From Collinsella sp. AM34-10 (GTDB taxonomy: Bacteria > Actinomycetota > Coriobacteriia > Coriobacteriales > Coriobacteriaceae): a DNA stretch of 64,000 nt. Position 1 is the stretch's first letter; each line of letters starts with the position of its first letter. Under the pieces are notes generated by a model, which saw only the letters and a program-made list of their open reading frames with translations, ran no database searches and was not told where the DNA came from. The position numbers were made by a program, and so were the translations under genes. The stretch is from positions 62,001-126,000 of the forward strand of contig NZ_QSIL01000004.1 of the NCBI RefSeq assembly GCF_003469185.1, given 5' to 3'. Below are positions 14,478 to 22,578 of this stretch, piece after piece.

Positions 14478-16742
14478 ATGTCCGAGACCATTCAGGACCT
14501 CTATACCAGCTTCTCCGAGCAGATGGAGCCCATCCAGGAGGACAGCCGCTACTTTCGCTATCTGTTTGAGATGGCGCAGGCCTCGGGCACCACGATCGAG
14601 CAGCAGCGCGAGGAGCTCGTCAAGGTGGTGGACGAGGAATGGATCAGCATGATCGAGGACTCGCTCGACGCCATCAATACCATTATCGAAAAGCCGCGCC
14701 GCTTCATCACCACCGAGGAAGAGGTGGTGCCGGTCTCGCTTGCCAAAAAGATCAGCGCCGACAGCGTCCGTCACCTGAGCCAGAACACACAGTTCTTGGC
14801 GCCGAGCGACGATGGCGGCGTCCATCCCACGCGCATCCTCAACGTCAATACCGTCGAGACCTACGACCTGTACGAGAACCGCTTTATCTACCACCTGATT
14901 CAGCGCCTGCTGACGTTTGTGGACAAGCGCACCGACGTGATCTTTTGGTCTACGGGCAACGAGATCCGCAACCGCTTTAAGATGCACAGCAAGATCGACG
15001 ATGCGTACGAAGAGATCGAGTACAACGTCGAGATGACGGTCAAAAACCGCCAGAGCTTTGCCGAGAACGACGCCGACAACATGGACGTCTTTATGCGCAT
15101 CGACCGCGTGCGCCGCCTGGTCATGGCGCTGCGCGGTGCGTCGTTCTGCCAGATCATGAACGGGTGCAGCGCGGTCCGCAGCCCCATTCAGCGCACCAAC
15201 CTCATCATGAAGGACCCCAACTACCGCAAGTGCTACCAGCTGTGGCAGTTTATGGAGCGCTACGACAAGGTGGGCTACAACATCGACGTGCAGCAGCAGG
15301 CGCTGGCGTTCGATGACGAGTACATGGTGCAGATGTACACCAACCTCATCAACAACTACACCGTCTTTAAGAGCCTGACCGACGACGAGCGCAACCTGCA
15401 GGAGCTTGAGAGCGTGCAACACGCGCCGGTGGCACCCAAGTTTATTAAGGAGATTAAGGAGGTGCAGGTCGATAGCCCCGACCTGCCCGATGTTGAGATC
15501 CGTCGCGTGTTTGTGGAGGAGGTCACGCAGGCTCAGCTCGATGCCGAGCAGGCGCTGGCCGAGGCGCGCGAGCAGATCGAGGAGCTGCAGGGGCAGGTCA
15601 AGTCCTGGAAGGTTCAGGCCCACGCGCTGACCGACGAGCGCGATGACTTGGCCGACGAGCTGGACGAGGCCAAGACGCGCGAGCTGGCGCTGACGCAACG
15701 CGCGCAGATGGCCGAGGCTGATGTTGAGGAGCTGCAAGGTTCGCTGGAGGATGTCGAGGCGGGCAAGAAGGCTGCCGAGGCCGACGCTGTCGAGGCGCGT
15801 GAGACCGCGGCGGCGCAGCTTGAGCAGATGCGCGCCGAGGCCGATGCCGAGGTGGCTGCCGCCCGGGCAGACGCGGACGCCAAGGTTGCTGCCGCCGAGC
15901 AGGCGGCTTCCGAGCAGATCGCGCAGGTCAAGAGCGATGCCGCCGCGGCCTTGGCTGCCAAGACGGCGGCCGATGCCGCCGAGCTGCAGGCAGCCAAGGA
16001 TGCCGCCGCGGCTGAGCTTGCCGGCGTGCGCGAGGCGTGCGCTAAGGAGGTTGCCGAGCTGCATGCCAAACTGGACGCCGCTCAGCTGCAGATTGAGGAA
16101 ATGCAGCTAGCGGCTGAGCGCGATGCCCGCGCCGCGCAGGAGGCGGCAGACGCCGCCGCGGCAGCAGCGGAGCAGGCGCTTGCCGACACCGTCACCGCGG
16201 CCGAGGAGAAGGTTTCCGCCGCTCAGCAGGCGGCCGATGCCGCGATCGATGCCGCCCGTGCTGCCGCCGATTCTGCCGTCGAGCAGGCTGCGGTGGATGC
16301 CGACGAGAAGGTCGCCGCTGCCGCTGCCGAGCGCGATGCCGCCGCGCGTGCCGCCGAGGAGGCTCGTGCCGACGCCGACGCGCGTGTCGCCGCAGCCGAG
16401 CTCGAGGCAGGGGAGCGTATTGAGCAAGAACTCGCCGCCGCCAAGGCCGCGCACGAGCGCGAACTCGAGGCCGCCCGCGCGGAGATGCAGCAACGCTTGG
16501 ACTCGTTGGCGCATGAGCTGGAGCAGGCCGAGCGCAATCGCGCTCGTGCCGAGCGCCGTGCCGAGGGCAACAGCCTGTCGCGCTATCTGCTGGCCCGCCT
16601 GCGCGGCGAGGCCGGCGAGCCGGTCGCGGGTGCCGAGGGCGACGCGGGTGCCGCTGGCGAGCCTGAGCCCTCTGCAAAGGACACCGCCGACGCCACCGAC
16701 ACCACCGACGACAACGCTTCCGCAAAGGACGCCGACAAGTGA
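14478..16742 (+). CDS. DUF2357/McrC-like N-terminal domain fused to a long coiled coil
   Basis: A 754-residue protein. Residues 1-340 include VETYDLYENRFIYHLIQRLL and a WSTGNEIRNRF block, resembling the YENRFV region of DUF2357/McrC-type partners of McrB ATPases. From about 350 to 695 the sequence is almost pure Ala/Glu/Asp/Arg heptads, a single long coiled coil, then a short acidic tail. The PD-(D/E)xK nuclease that ends McrC and LlaJI-type proteins is not visible. Partner identity is supported by position directly after the McrB-like gene. It is cotranslated with the second signal peptidase (TGATG overlap). A structural or tethering role for the ATPase is more likely than DNA cleavage. The DUF2357 call is tentative; the coiled coil is certain. 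Confidence 0.55.
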   Translation: MSETIQDLYTSFSEQMEPIQEDSRYFRYLFEMAQASGTTIEQQREELVKVVDEEWISMIEDSLDAINTIIEKPRRFITTEEEVVPVSLAKKISADSVRHLSQNTQFLAPSDDGGVHPTRILNVNTVETYDLYENRFIYHLIQRLLTFVDKRTDVIFWSTGNEIRNRFKMHSKIDDAYEEIEYNVEMTVKNRQSFAENDADNMDVFMRIDRVRRLVMALRGASFCQIMNGCSAVRSPIQRTNLIMKDPNYRKCYQLWQFMERYDKVGYNIDVQQQALAFDDEYMVQMYTNLINNYTVFKSLTDDERNLQELESVQHAPVAPKFIKEIKEVQVDSPDLPDVEIRRVFVEEVTQAQLDAEQALAEAREQIEELQGQVKSWKVQAHALTDERDDLADELDEAKTRELALTQRAQMAEADVEELQGSLEDVEAGKKAAEADAVEARETAAAQLEQMRAEADAEVAAARADADAKVAAAEQAASEQIAQVKSDAAAALAAKTAADAAELQAAKDAAAAELAGVREACAKEVAELHAKLDAAQLQIEEMQLAAERDARAAQEAADAAAAAAEQALADTVTAAEEKVSAAQQAADAAIDAARAAADSAVEQAAVDADEKVAAAAAERDAAARAAEEARADADARVAAAELEAGERIEQELAAAKAAHERELEAARAEMQQRLDSLAHELEQAERNRARAERRAEGNSLSRYLLARLRGEAGEPVAGAEGDAGAAGEPEPSAKDTADATDTTDDNASAKDADK

Positions 16743-17467
16743 TGAAGCACGTGCTCCGCGTGATCAACGTGCTGGCGACCGTGGTGATCCTGGTCGCCTT
16801 TGTGGTGCTGCTGCGCACGGTGTTCACGCCCGCCGGCGAAATTCCCACCATCATGGGCTACGGCTTTATGCGTACGCTGACCGGCTCGATGGAGCCGGCG
16901 ATTCCCGTGCATTCGTTTATCGTCGTCGATACCGACAACAGCCAGGTCTACCAGGTGGGCGATATCATCACCTTCCATTCGTCCGATGACGCGCTGGAGG
17001 GTTCGCTCAACACGCACCGCATCGTATCCGTGGAGGCCGCGTCCGACGGCTCGCCGGTCTACCACACCAAGGGCGACGCCAATCCGGTCGAGGACGCCGC
17101 GCCCGTGCCCGCCGCCGATGTGGTGGGCCGCGTGGTCTTTGTCTCGGCAGGCCTGGGCGTGGTGGTGTCGCTGCTCACCAATCCGCTGCTGTTCTTCCCG
17201 CTTATCGTGGTGCCGCTGATCGTGCTGCTGGTGCTCGAGATTCGCCACATGGTTAAGGCCACGCAAGATGTGGCGCGTGCCGAGGACGAGGCCGCCCTGC
17301 GCGCGGCCGTGGAGCAGATTCGCGAAAAGCGCCGTCGCGAGCAGGAGGAGCAGGACGACACCGGTGACGAGGACGATGCCGACAATCGCGTTGAGCACGG
17401 CGCCGAGGCTGAGCCGAGTTCCGGTTCCGACTCCAGCGCTCCAGACGAACCCAGTCCCTTGGCATAG
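16742..17467 (+). CDS. Signal peptidase I, SipW/ER type (second copy)
   Basis: A 241-residue membrane protease similar in layout to the first copy. An N-terminal span (about 8-30) is followed by LTGSMEPAIP with nucleophile Ser49, YQVGDIITFHS, NTHRI with His92, and YHTKGDAN. A second span (about 140-168) precedes a charged coiled-coil tail and an acidic Ser/Pro-rich end. The Ser/His pair makes it SipW-type. Start ATG 16742 overlaps the upstream stop as TGATG; a GTG one codon earlier is possible. Two SipW-type peptidases bracketing an ATPase pair suggest division of labour, for instance different substrates. Which of the six paralogs each one cuts cannot be told from sequence. Confidence 0.88.
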   Translation: MKHVLRVINVLATVVILVAFVVLLRTVFTPAGEIPTIMGYGFMRTLTGSMEPAIPVHSFIVVDTDNSQVYQVGDIITFHSSDDALEGSLNTHRIVSVEAASDGSPVYHTKGDANPVEDAAPVPAADVVGRVVFVSAGLGVVVSLLTNPLLFFPLIVVPLIVLLVLEIRHMVKATQDVARAEDEAALRAAVEQIREKRRREQEEQDDTGDEDDADNRVEHGAEAEPSSGSDSSAPDEPSPLA

Positions 17468-17597
17468 TGACCTTCCGTCATTCCTTTCGTCCCTGCAAAT
17501 TGGACGCTCGTAGATGTTCCGAATCGTCTGCTTTTTCATACCAATATTCGTGCTACAGTTTGAGCGCTTTGTTGCCAATTGATTTCGGGGGAGTGGA

Positions 17598-18620
17598 ATG
17601 GAGCAGGAGCGCTCAGCGCAGCGTGCACGCAAAAAGGCTTCGGTACCGATGACGGCGGCGTCCGATTTTGTCGTGCCCGAGGGAACTGACGAGCTCAGCC
17701 GCAGCACCCGCCGTGCATGGCGCGAGCGCCTCAACGATGCGTCGTCGCGCAAGATGATTACGGGCGTTCTGGCCACGCTGGCGGGCGGTTCGTTTTGGGG
17801 TTTTTCGGGCACCAGCGCGAGCTTCCTGTTCGATACTTATCACGTTGATACCCTGTGGCTTATGAGTGTGCGCCAGATTCTCGCCGGCCTGCTCTTTATG
17901 GCCGTGGTGGTCACGCGCGATCGCGAGCGTCTGGTTAGGCTCTGGACCACGCCCGCCGACCGTAGGCAACTGCTGCTTTTTACCGCTTTTGGCCTGCTGT
18001 TCAACCAGTTCTGCTATCTTTCGGCCGTGCGTCTGACCAATGCCGGAACCGCGACGGTGCTCCAGTGCCTGCAGCTGGTCATCATCATGGGTTACGCCTG
18101 CGTGGTCGATCGCCGCATGCCGCGCGCTCGCGAGACGATCGGCATTGGTCTGGCCCTCGGTGGCACCTTTTTAATCGCTACCGGCGGCGATCCGACCAGT
18201 TTGAGCATATCGCCGCTTGGTCTGGTCGCAGGCCTTATGTGTGCGGTTAGCGCAGCCTGTATGGCGGTGATTCCCGCCAAGATTCTGCCCGAATACGGCA
18301 GCCCCATCGTTACAGGCTCTGCCATGCTCACAGCGGGCGTGGTCTCGTGCGTCTTCGTGCAGCCGTGGGCTCATATGCCGGCGCTCGATGCTGCCGGTAT
18401 CGAGGCGCTCGCGGTGTTTGTGGTCATTGGCTCGTTTTTTGCCTACATGCTGTATATGCAGGGCGTTAAGGACATCGGCTCGGTGCGTGCGAGCCTCATC
18501 GGAACCGTGGAGCCGGTCTCGGCGACCATCACCAGCGCCGTTATGCTGGGCACGGTATTTTTGCCGACCGACTTGATTGGCTTTGCCATGATTATCGTGA
18601 TGATGTTCCTGACGGTATAG
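17598..18620 (+). CDS. EamA/DMT-family transporter
   Basis: A 340-residue inner-membrane transporter of the drug/metabolite superfamily. After a 50-residue polar N-terminus come ten hydrophobic segments in two five-helix repeats, the standard EamA layout; GGSFWGFSGTSASFLF starts repeat 1 and PLGLVAGLMCAVSAACMAVI starts repeat 2. Typical EamA signatures are VRLTNAGTATVLQCL at the end of repeat 1 and GSVRASLIGTVEPVSATITS at the end of repeat 2. The substrate is unknown; relatives move amino acids or other metabolites. It starts after a 130-base gap with its own GGGGAG site. Neighbours give no clue to substrate. Confidence 0.85.
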   Translation: MEQERSAQRARKKASVPMTAASDFVVPEGTDELSRSTRRAWRERLNDASSRKMITGVLATLAGGSFWGFSGTSASFLFDTYHVDTLWLMSVRQILAGLLFMAVVVTRDRERLVRLWTTPADRRQLLLFTAFGLLFNQFCYLSAVRLTNAGTATVLQCLQLVIIMGYACVVDRRMPRARETIGIGLALGGTFLIATGGDPTSLSISPLGLVAGLMCAVSAACMAVIPAKILPEYGSPIVTGSAMLTAGVVSCVFVQPWAHMPALDAAGIEALAVFVVIGSFFAYMLYMQGVKDIGSVRASLIGTVEPVSATITSAVMLGTVFLPTDLIGFAMIIVMMFLTV

Positions 18621-18651
18621 CTTACGCCGCTGCCTAGACGGACACGGTGTT

Positions 18652-18676
18652 GCACCACAATTCCGCGAATTGGTGC
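18652..18676. promoter_or_regulatory. Inverted repeat between eamA and the DUF4012 gene
   Basis: GCACCA and TGGTGC enclose AATT/AATT arms around CCGCG. It may be a weak terminator of the transporter gene or an operator for the following gene; the downstream bases are not T-rich. Confidence 0.35.
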
Positions 18677-18759
18677 CTGCATCTGGAGTTTAACTGACGA
18701 TGCCAAATATGTCATAAACTAATAGCGTTATTGACTTTTAGTATTGCGAGGACTCCTCT

Positions 18760-21117
18760 ATGGCTGGTAACCACTTTAAGAACGGCGACGGCGAGCGCCC
18801 TGCAGTTCCGCCGTGTTCAAATGGGACTGGAAACGCTGACGTACCGAGTGGATCCAGCCAAAACGGTGCTGGCAACCGTACGTCTCCGGGCGAAACGGCG
18901 ATGTTTGCCGCTCTGTACGAACAGTCTCAAAAGGCAAAACAGGCTGGTCGCGTAGGCAGGCAGGCATTTCCGGGCGGGGCGGGCTCTGCGGCTTCGTCGG
19001 CCGGGGTCCGTCCGGCGCCAACGGGCGGTGCAAATGTCGCCGGCTCCACTGGCCCCGCTAACAACGCTCATCGCGCCCACAACGCCGGCCCCGTCAACTC
19101 TGCCAATCCCGCCAATAGTGCTTCTTCTGCTGGAGACGCAGGGCTTACGGGTAACCTAGGCACTATCTATACGGGCGCTTCCGAAACCGGCACGTTTGCC
19201 CGTCTCAATGACGACGGTGCCGAGTTTAAGGGCTCGGGCTCTAAAGAAGATTATTACGATTTTGGCTTGAACTACGGCGGTGATTCCTCGACGAGCCCGA
19301 CCTCGAACGGCCTGGTTCGCCATCGCCATCGCAAGGGCGAGCGCAAGAAGCGCCGCGTTGCAGCCGTTGTTGCTGTCATCGTCGCGGTGGTTCTTGTCGC
19401 TTTTGGCGTGAGTGGCTTCATGCTGTTTAACTCGGCAAAAACCGTGAAGAGCCAGGCAAAGGAAACTGTCGAGATCGTCGGCGGCCTTAAGGACAAGGTC
19501 ACGTCGGGCGATTTTTCGACCCTGCCCGACGATGCGAAAAAGATCGACGAGCTCTGCAGCAGCATGAAGAAGGAGACCTCGAGCCCGGTGTGGACGATGG
19601 CCTCGTTCATTCCGGTGTACGGCGGCGACATTAATGCCGCCCGCACCATGGTCGACGCTCTGTCCGATGTTTCGAGCGGCGCGCTGGTCCCCATGGCCGA
19701 TAATCTCGCTCAGGCAACGCCCGGCAAGCTGTTCCAGGACGGGACAATCAACGTGTCCGCGCTGCAGGCGGTCGCCGATTCGCTCTCCGATAGCTCGAAG
19801 GCGTTCAAGAGCGCCAACAAAAAGGTGCAGGGTATTGGCGATACGCATATCGCCCAGGTGACTGAGCTGGTCGATAAGGCAAAGGACGGCTTTGCCACCC
19901 TGGACGGTGTAGTCGACGCGGCAGAGAAGATTGCCCCCGTTCTGCCCCAGATGCTCGGCGCCAACGGCCAGACGCGCCATTATCTTGTGCTCGCGATGAG
20001 CAATGTCGAGATCCGCGCCTGCGGCGGTTTCCCGGGTTCGCGCGGCGTGATGTCAGTGACTGACGGTAAGCTCGAACTGGGCGATTTTGTCAAAGTCGAC
20101 ATGATGAAAGAGCCCTTGAGCCCGCTTCCCATCACCGATGAAGAGGCAAACTTGTTCACGACCGGATGGGGCCTGACCGGATTCAACACGCTCGGATACA
20201 CGATGGGCGACGTTACGATGACGCCCGATTATCCGCGTGCGGCTCAGCTTGCCAGCGATATGCAAAAGGCCATTGTCGGAGATGACATCGACGGCGTATT
20301 TGCAGTCGATCCGGTATTTTTGCAGTATATGCTCGGCATTGTGGGCGGCACGCAGCTTCCCGACGGCACCGTCGTTGATGGAAGCAACGCTGCAAAGGTG
20401 CTGCTGCACGATATTTATTGGAATTACCCGGTAGAGGAACAGGACGCCATTTTTGCGGCGGTTGCCGGATCGGCTTTTAACAAGATCGTGGACGAACTGG
20501 GCTCCAGCGATATTACTAAGATCGCTGGAGCCATCGAAAAGGGTGCTTCCGAGGGTCGCATCCTCATGTATTCGAGAAACGATGACGAGGAAAAGGCCGC
20601 GAAGGCCCTTGGCATTTCCGGCGCTCTCCAAAACGATGCGTCTGAGGCTCCGATCTTGGGCGTCTTTGTGAACAACTACAGCTATTCAAAGATGGATTGG
20701 TTCCTTGATAAGCGAGTCACCATCGATTCTTCGGTTGAAAATGCCGATGGTTCGACGACGTATCGAGTGACCACCACGCTCAAGAACACGATGACCCCCC
20801 AGGAGAAGGCCGAGATGCCTGGTTATTTCCAGGGCCATAACGGCATTAGCCAGGATATTGATGACGAGGTGCTGAGGCTCTATCTCTACGCTCCCGCGGG
20901 AGGCAGCATTTCGGGCATTAAGACTTCGGGCTCCGGTTCTATCGAGATGAACGAAGCGACGCACGATGGCCTGAAGGTTGCATGGGGCGGCGTCCACATG
21001 CTTCTTGGACAAGACATAAAGGTCGAGTACACGGTCACGACTTCGAAGGACTCTGGGCACAAAGCGCTTAAGGTTCGCACCACGCCAACCGCTCAAACGT
21101 TTGAACAGGATAAGTAA
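18760..21117 (+). CDS. DUF4012 domain-containing membrane protein
   Basis: A 785-residue protein. Residues 1-195 are disordered and Gly/Ala/Asn/Pro-rich, with NANxAN-type short repeats. A basic cluster (RHRHRKGERKKRR) precedes a single membrane span (about 198-220), so the bulk is extracellular. DUF4012 follows: YLVLAMSNVEIRACGGFPGS matches the family signature (N.AElRatGGF.G), then GDFVKVDMMK and VDPVFLQYMLGIVGG. In actinobacteria such proteins occur near cell-envelope polysaccharide genes and look like enlarged LytR-CpsA-Psr-type relatives. Here the next gene, 3 bases downstream, is glmM, which supplies a cell-wall precursor, so an envelope role fits. The biochemical activity is not established. 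Confidence 0.8.
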   Translation: MAGNHFKNGDGERPAVPPCSNGTGNADVPSGSSQNGAGNRTSPGETAMFAALYEQSQKAKQAGRVGRQAFPGGAGSAASSAGVRPAPTGGANVAGSTGPANNAHRAHNAGPVNSANPANSASSAGDAGLTGNLGTIYTGASETGTFARLNDDGAEFKGSGSKEDYYDFGLNYGGDSSTSPTSNGLVRHRHRKGERKKRRVAAVVAVIVAVVLVAFGVSGFMLFNSAKTVKSQAKETVEIVGGLKDKVTSGDFSTLPDDAKKIDELCSSMKKETSSPVWTMASFIPVYGGDINAARTMVDALSDVSSGALVPMADNLAQATPGKLFQDGTINVSALQAVADSLSDSSKAFKSANKKVQGIGDTHIAQVTELVDKAKDGFATLDGVVDAAEKIAPVLPQMLGANGQTRHYLVLAMSNVEIRACGGFPGSRGVMSVTDGKLELGDFVKVDMMKEPLSPLPITDEEANLFTTGWGLTGFNTLGYTMGDVTMTPDYPRAAQLASDMQKAIVGDDIDGVFAVDPVFLQYMLGIVGGTQLPDGTVVDGSNAAKVLLHDIYWNYPVEEQDAIFAAVAGSAFNKIVDELGSSDITKIAGAIEKGASEGRILMYSRNDDEEKAAKALGISGALQNDASEAPILGVFVNNYSYSKMDWFLDKRVTIDSSVENADGSTTYRVTTTLKNTMTPQEKAEMPGYFQGHNGISQDIDDEVLRLYLYAPAGGSISGIKTSGSGSIEMNEATHDGLKVAWGGVHMLLGQDIKVEYTVTTSKDSGHKALKVRTTPTAQTFEQDK

Positions 21118-21120
21118 GAT

Positions 21121-22452
21121 ATGAAGTACTTTGGCACCGATGGCTTTCGCGGTGAGGCCAACGTTGGGCTGACGGTAGAGCACGCTTATAAGATCGGCCG
21201 CTTTGTGGGCTGGTATTACGGCGCCAACCGCGGGACCAAGGCGCGCGTGATCGTGGGCAAGGATACGCGTCGCTCGAGTTATATGTTCGAGGCGGCGCTG
21301 GTGAGTGGCTTGGTCGCGAGCGGTGCGGACGCCTACATGCTGCATGTGATCCCGACGCCGGGCGTGGCGCATCAGACCGTGGAGGGCTGCTTCGATTGCG
21401 GCATCATGATCAGCGCAAGCCACAACCCGTTTTGCGATAACGGCATTAAGCTCGTCAACAGCGACGGCTATAAGATGGACGAGGACGTGCTGGAGCTCAT
21501 CGAGGATTACATCGATGGCAAGAGCGAAGTGCCGCTGGCCACGGGCAACCACATCGGTGCCACGGTGGACTACATGCAGGGTCGCAACCGCTATATTGCC
21601 TCGCTCATTGCAAGTGCGAACTTTTCGCTGCAGGGCGTCAAGATCGGTCTCGACTGTGCCAACGGCTCGGCATCCTCGGTGGCCAAGCCGGTGTTCGACG
21701 CGCTGGGTGCCGACGTACGCGTGATTAACGCCGCGCCCGATGGCTTTAACATCAACGTCGACTGCGGCTCCACGCATATGGAGCGCCTGCAGCGCCACGT
21801 GGTGGAGCAGGGCCTGGACGTGGGCTTTGCCTATGACGGCGATGCCGACCGCTGCCTGGCCGTGGACGAGCGCGGTCGCGTGGTCGACGGCGACCAGATC
21901 CTGTACGTGTGCGGCGTGTACCTGAACAAGCACGGGCGCCTCTCGGGCGGTACCGTGGTGCCGACGATCGCCAGCAACTTTGGCCTGGTCAAGTCGCTGG
22001 AGCTTGCCGGTCTAAGTGCCGTGACCAGCGGCGTGGGCGACCGTCATGTGTATGCCAAGATGCGCGAGGGCGGCTACAGCCTGGGCGGCGAGCAGACGGG
22101 CCACACGATCTTTGGTGATATCGAGCGCACGGGCGACGGCATTATGACCTCGCTGCGCGTGATGGAAGTGATTCGCGCCGAGCGCGAGACGCTCTCGCAA
22201 CTCACGGCTCCGTGCAAGCTGCTGCCGCAGGCGCAGGTTGCCGTGCGCGTGGCGGATAAAGACGCCGCGCTGGGCAACATGGGCGTGCAAGCCGCCATCG
22301 CCGAGGCCGAGGCGTCGCTGGCGGGCGAGGGCCGCGTGCTGGTGCGCAAGAGTGGAACCGAGTCGGTGATTCGCGTTTTGGCCGAAGCCCCCGACCAAGC
22401 CGCCGCCGACGCCGCCATGAAGCGCATCGCCGCGGCGCTGGAAGCTCTTTAG
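21121..22452 (+). CDS. glmM: Phosphoglucosamine mutase
   Basis: A 443-residue enzyme converting glucosamine-6-phosphate to glucosamine-1-phosphate, a step toward UDP-N-acetylglucosamine for peptidoglycan. KYFGTDGFRGEAN at the N-terminus, the phosphoserine loop MISASHNPFCDNGIK (Ser100), the metal loop YDGDADRCLAVD, the sugar loop GGEQTGHTIF and the phosphate-binding RKSGTESVIRVL near the end are all present. GEQTGH with FGTDGxRG distinguishes GlmM from phosphoglucomutases and ManB. Length is normal. It starts 3 bases after the DUF4012 stop, indicating one transcript, and ends in two consecutive hairpins. Confidence 0.95.
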   Translation: MKYFGTDGFRGEANVGLTVEHAYKIGRFVGWYYGANRGTKARVIVGKDTRRSSYMFEAALVSGLVASGADAYMLHVIPTPGVAHQTVEGCFDCGIMISASHNPFCDNGIKLVNSDGYKMDEDVLELIEDYIDGKSEVPLATGNHIGATVDYMQGRNRYIASLIASANFSLQGVKIGLDCANGSASSVAKPVFDALGADVRVINAAPDGFNINVDCGSTHMERLQRHVVEQGLDVGFAYDGDADRCLAVDERGRVVDGDQILYVCGVYLNKHGRLSGGTVVPTIASNFGLVKSLELAGLSAVTSGVGDRHVYAKMREGGYSLGGEQTGHTIFGDIERTGDGIMTSLRVMEVIRAERETLSQLTAPCKLLPQAQVAVRVADKDAALGNMGVQAAIAEAEASLAGEGRVLVRKSGTESVIRVLAEAPDQAAADAAMKRIAAALEAL

Positions 22453-22479
22453 TTACGCGGTTTTACCAAACCGCGTAAC
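22452..22479 (+). terminator. First hairpin after glmM
   Basis: GTTACGCGGTTT pairs perfectly with AAACCGCGTAAC across a 4-base loop, directly overlapping the glmM stop. There is no clean T run, so it may act as an RNA-stability element ahead of the stronger terminator downstream. Confidence 0.5.
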
Positions 22480-22519
22480 GGCTCGACGCTGCAAACGTCC
22501 CCAATGACTAGGTGAAAAA

Positions 22520-22553
22520 GGGGGCGCCGCGGGATAGATCCCGCGGCGCCCCC
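22520..22553. terminator. Bidirectional terminator between glmM and the M32 peptidase
   Basis: Perfect 15-bp stem (GGGGGCGCCGCGGGA and its complement) with a TAGA loop, flanked by AAAAA on the left and TTTG on the right. It can end both the plus-strand glmM transcript and the minus-strand peptidase transcript. Confidence 0.85.
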
Positions 22554-22578
22554 TTTGCGTTGACGTGTTGCCTAAGCT

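Noticed and set aside
12588..16064. A 1158-codon open frame on the minus strand opposite the ATPase and coiled-coil genes
   Set aside because: It is the antisense shadow of GC-rich, Ala/Glu-rich coding sequence; its product is His/Leu/Val-biased with no domain, and the plus-strand genes have clear motifs.
12708..16742. A classical McrBC type IV restriction system
   Set aside because: The ATPase has membrane spans and the partner lacks a visible PD-(D/E)xK nuclease; the neighbours are secretion genes. An McrB-like relationship is kept, restriction is not claimed.
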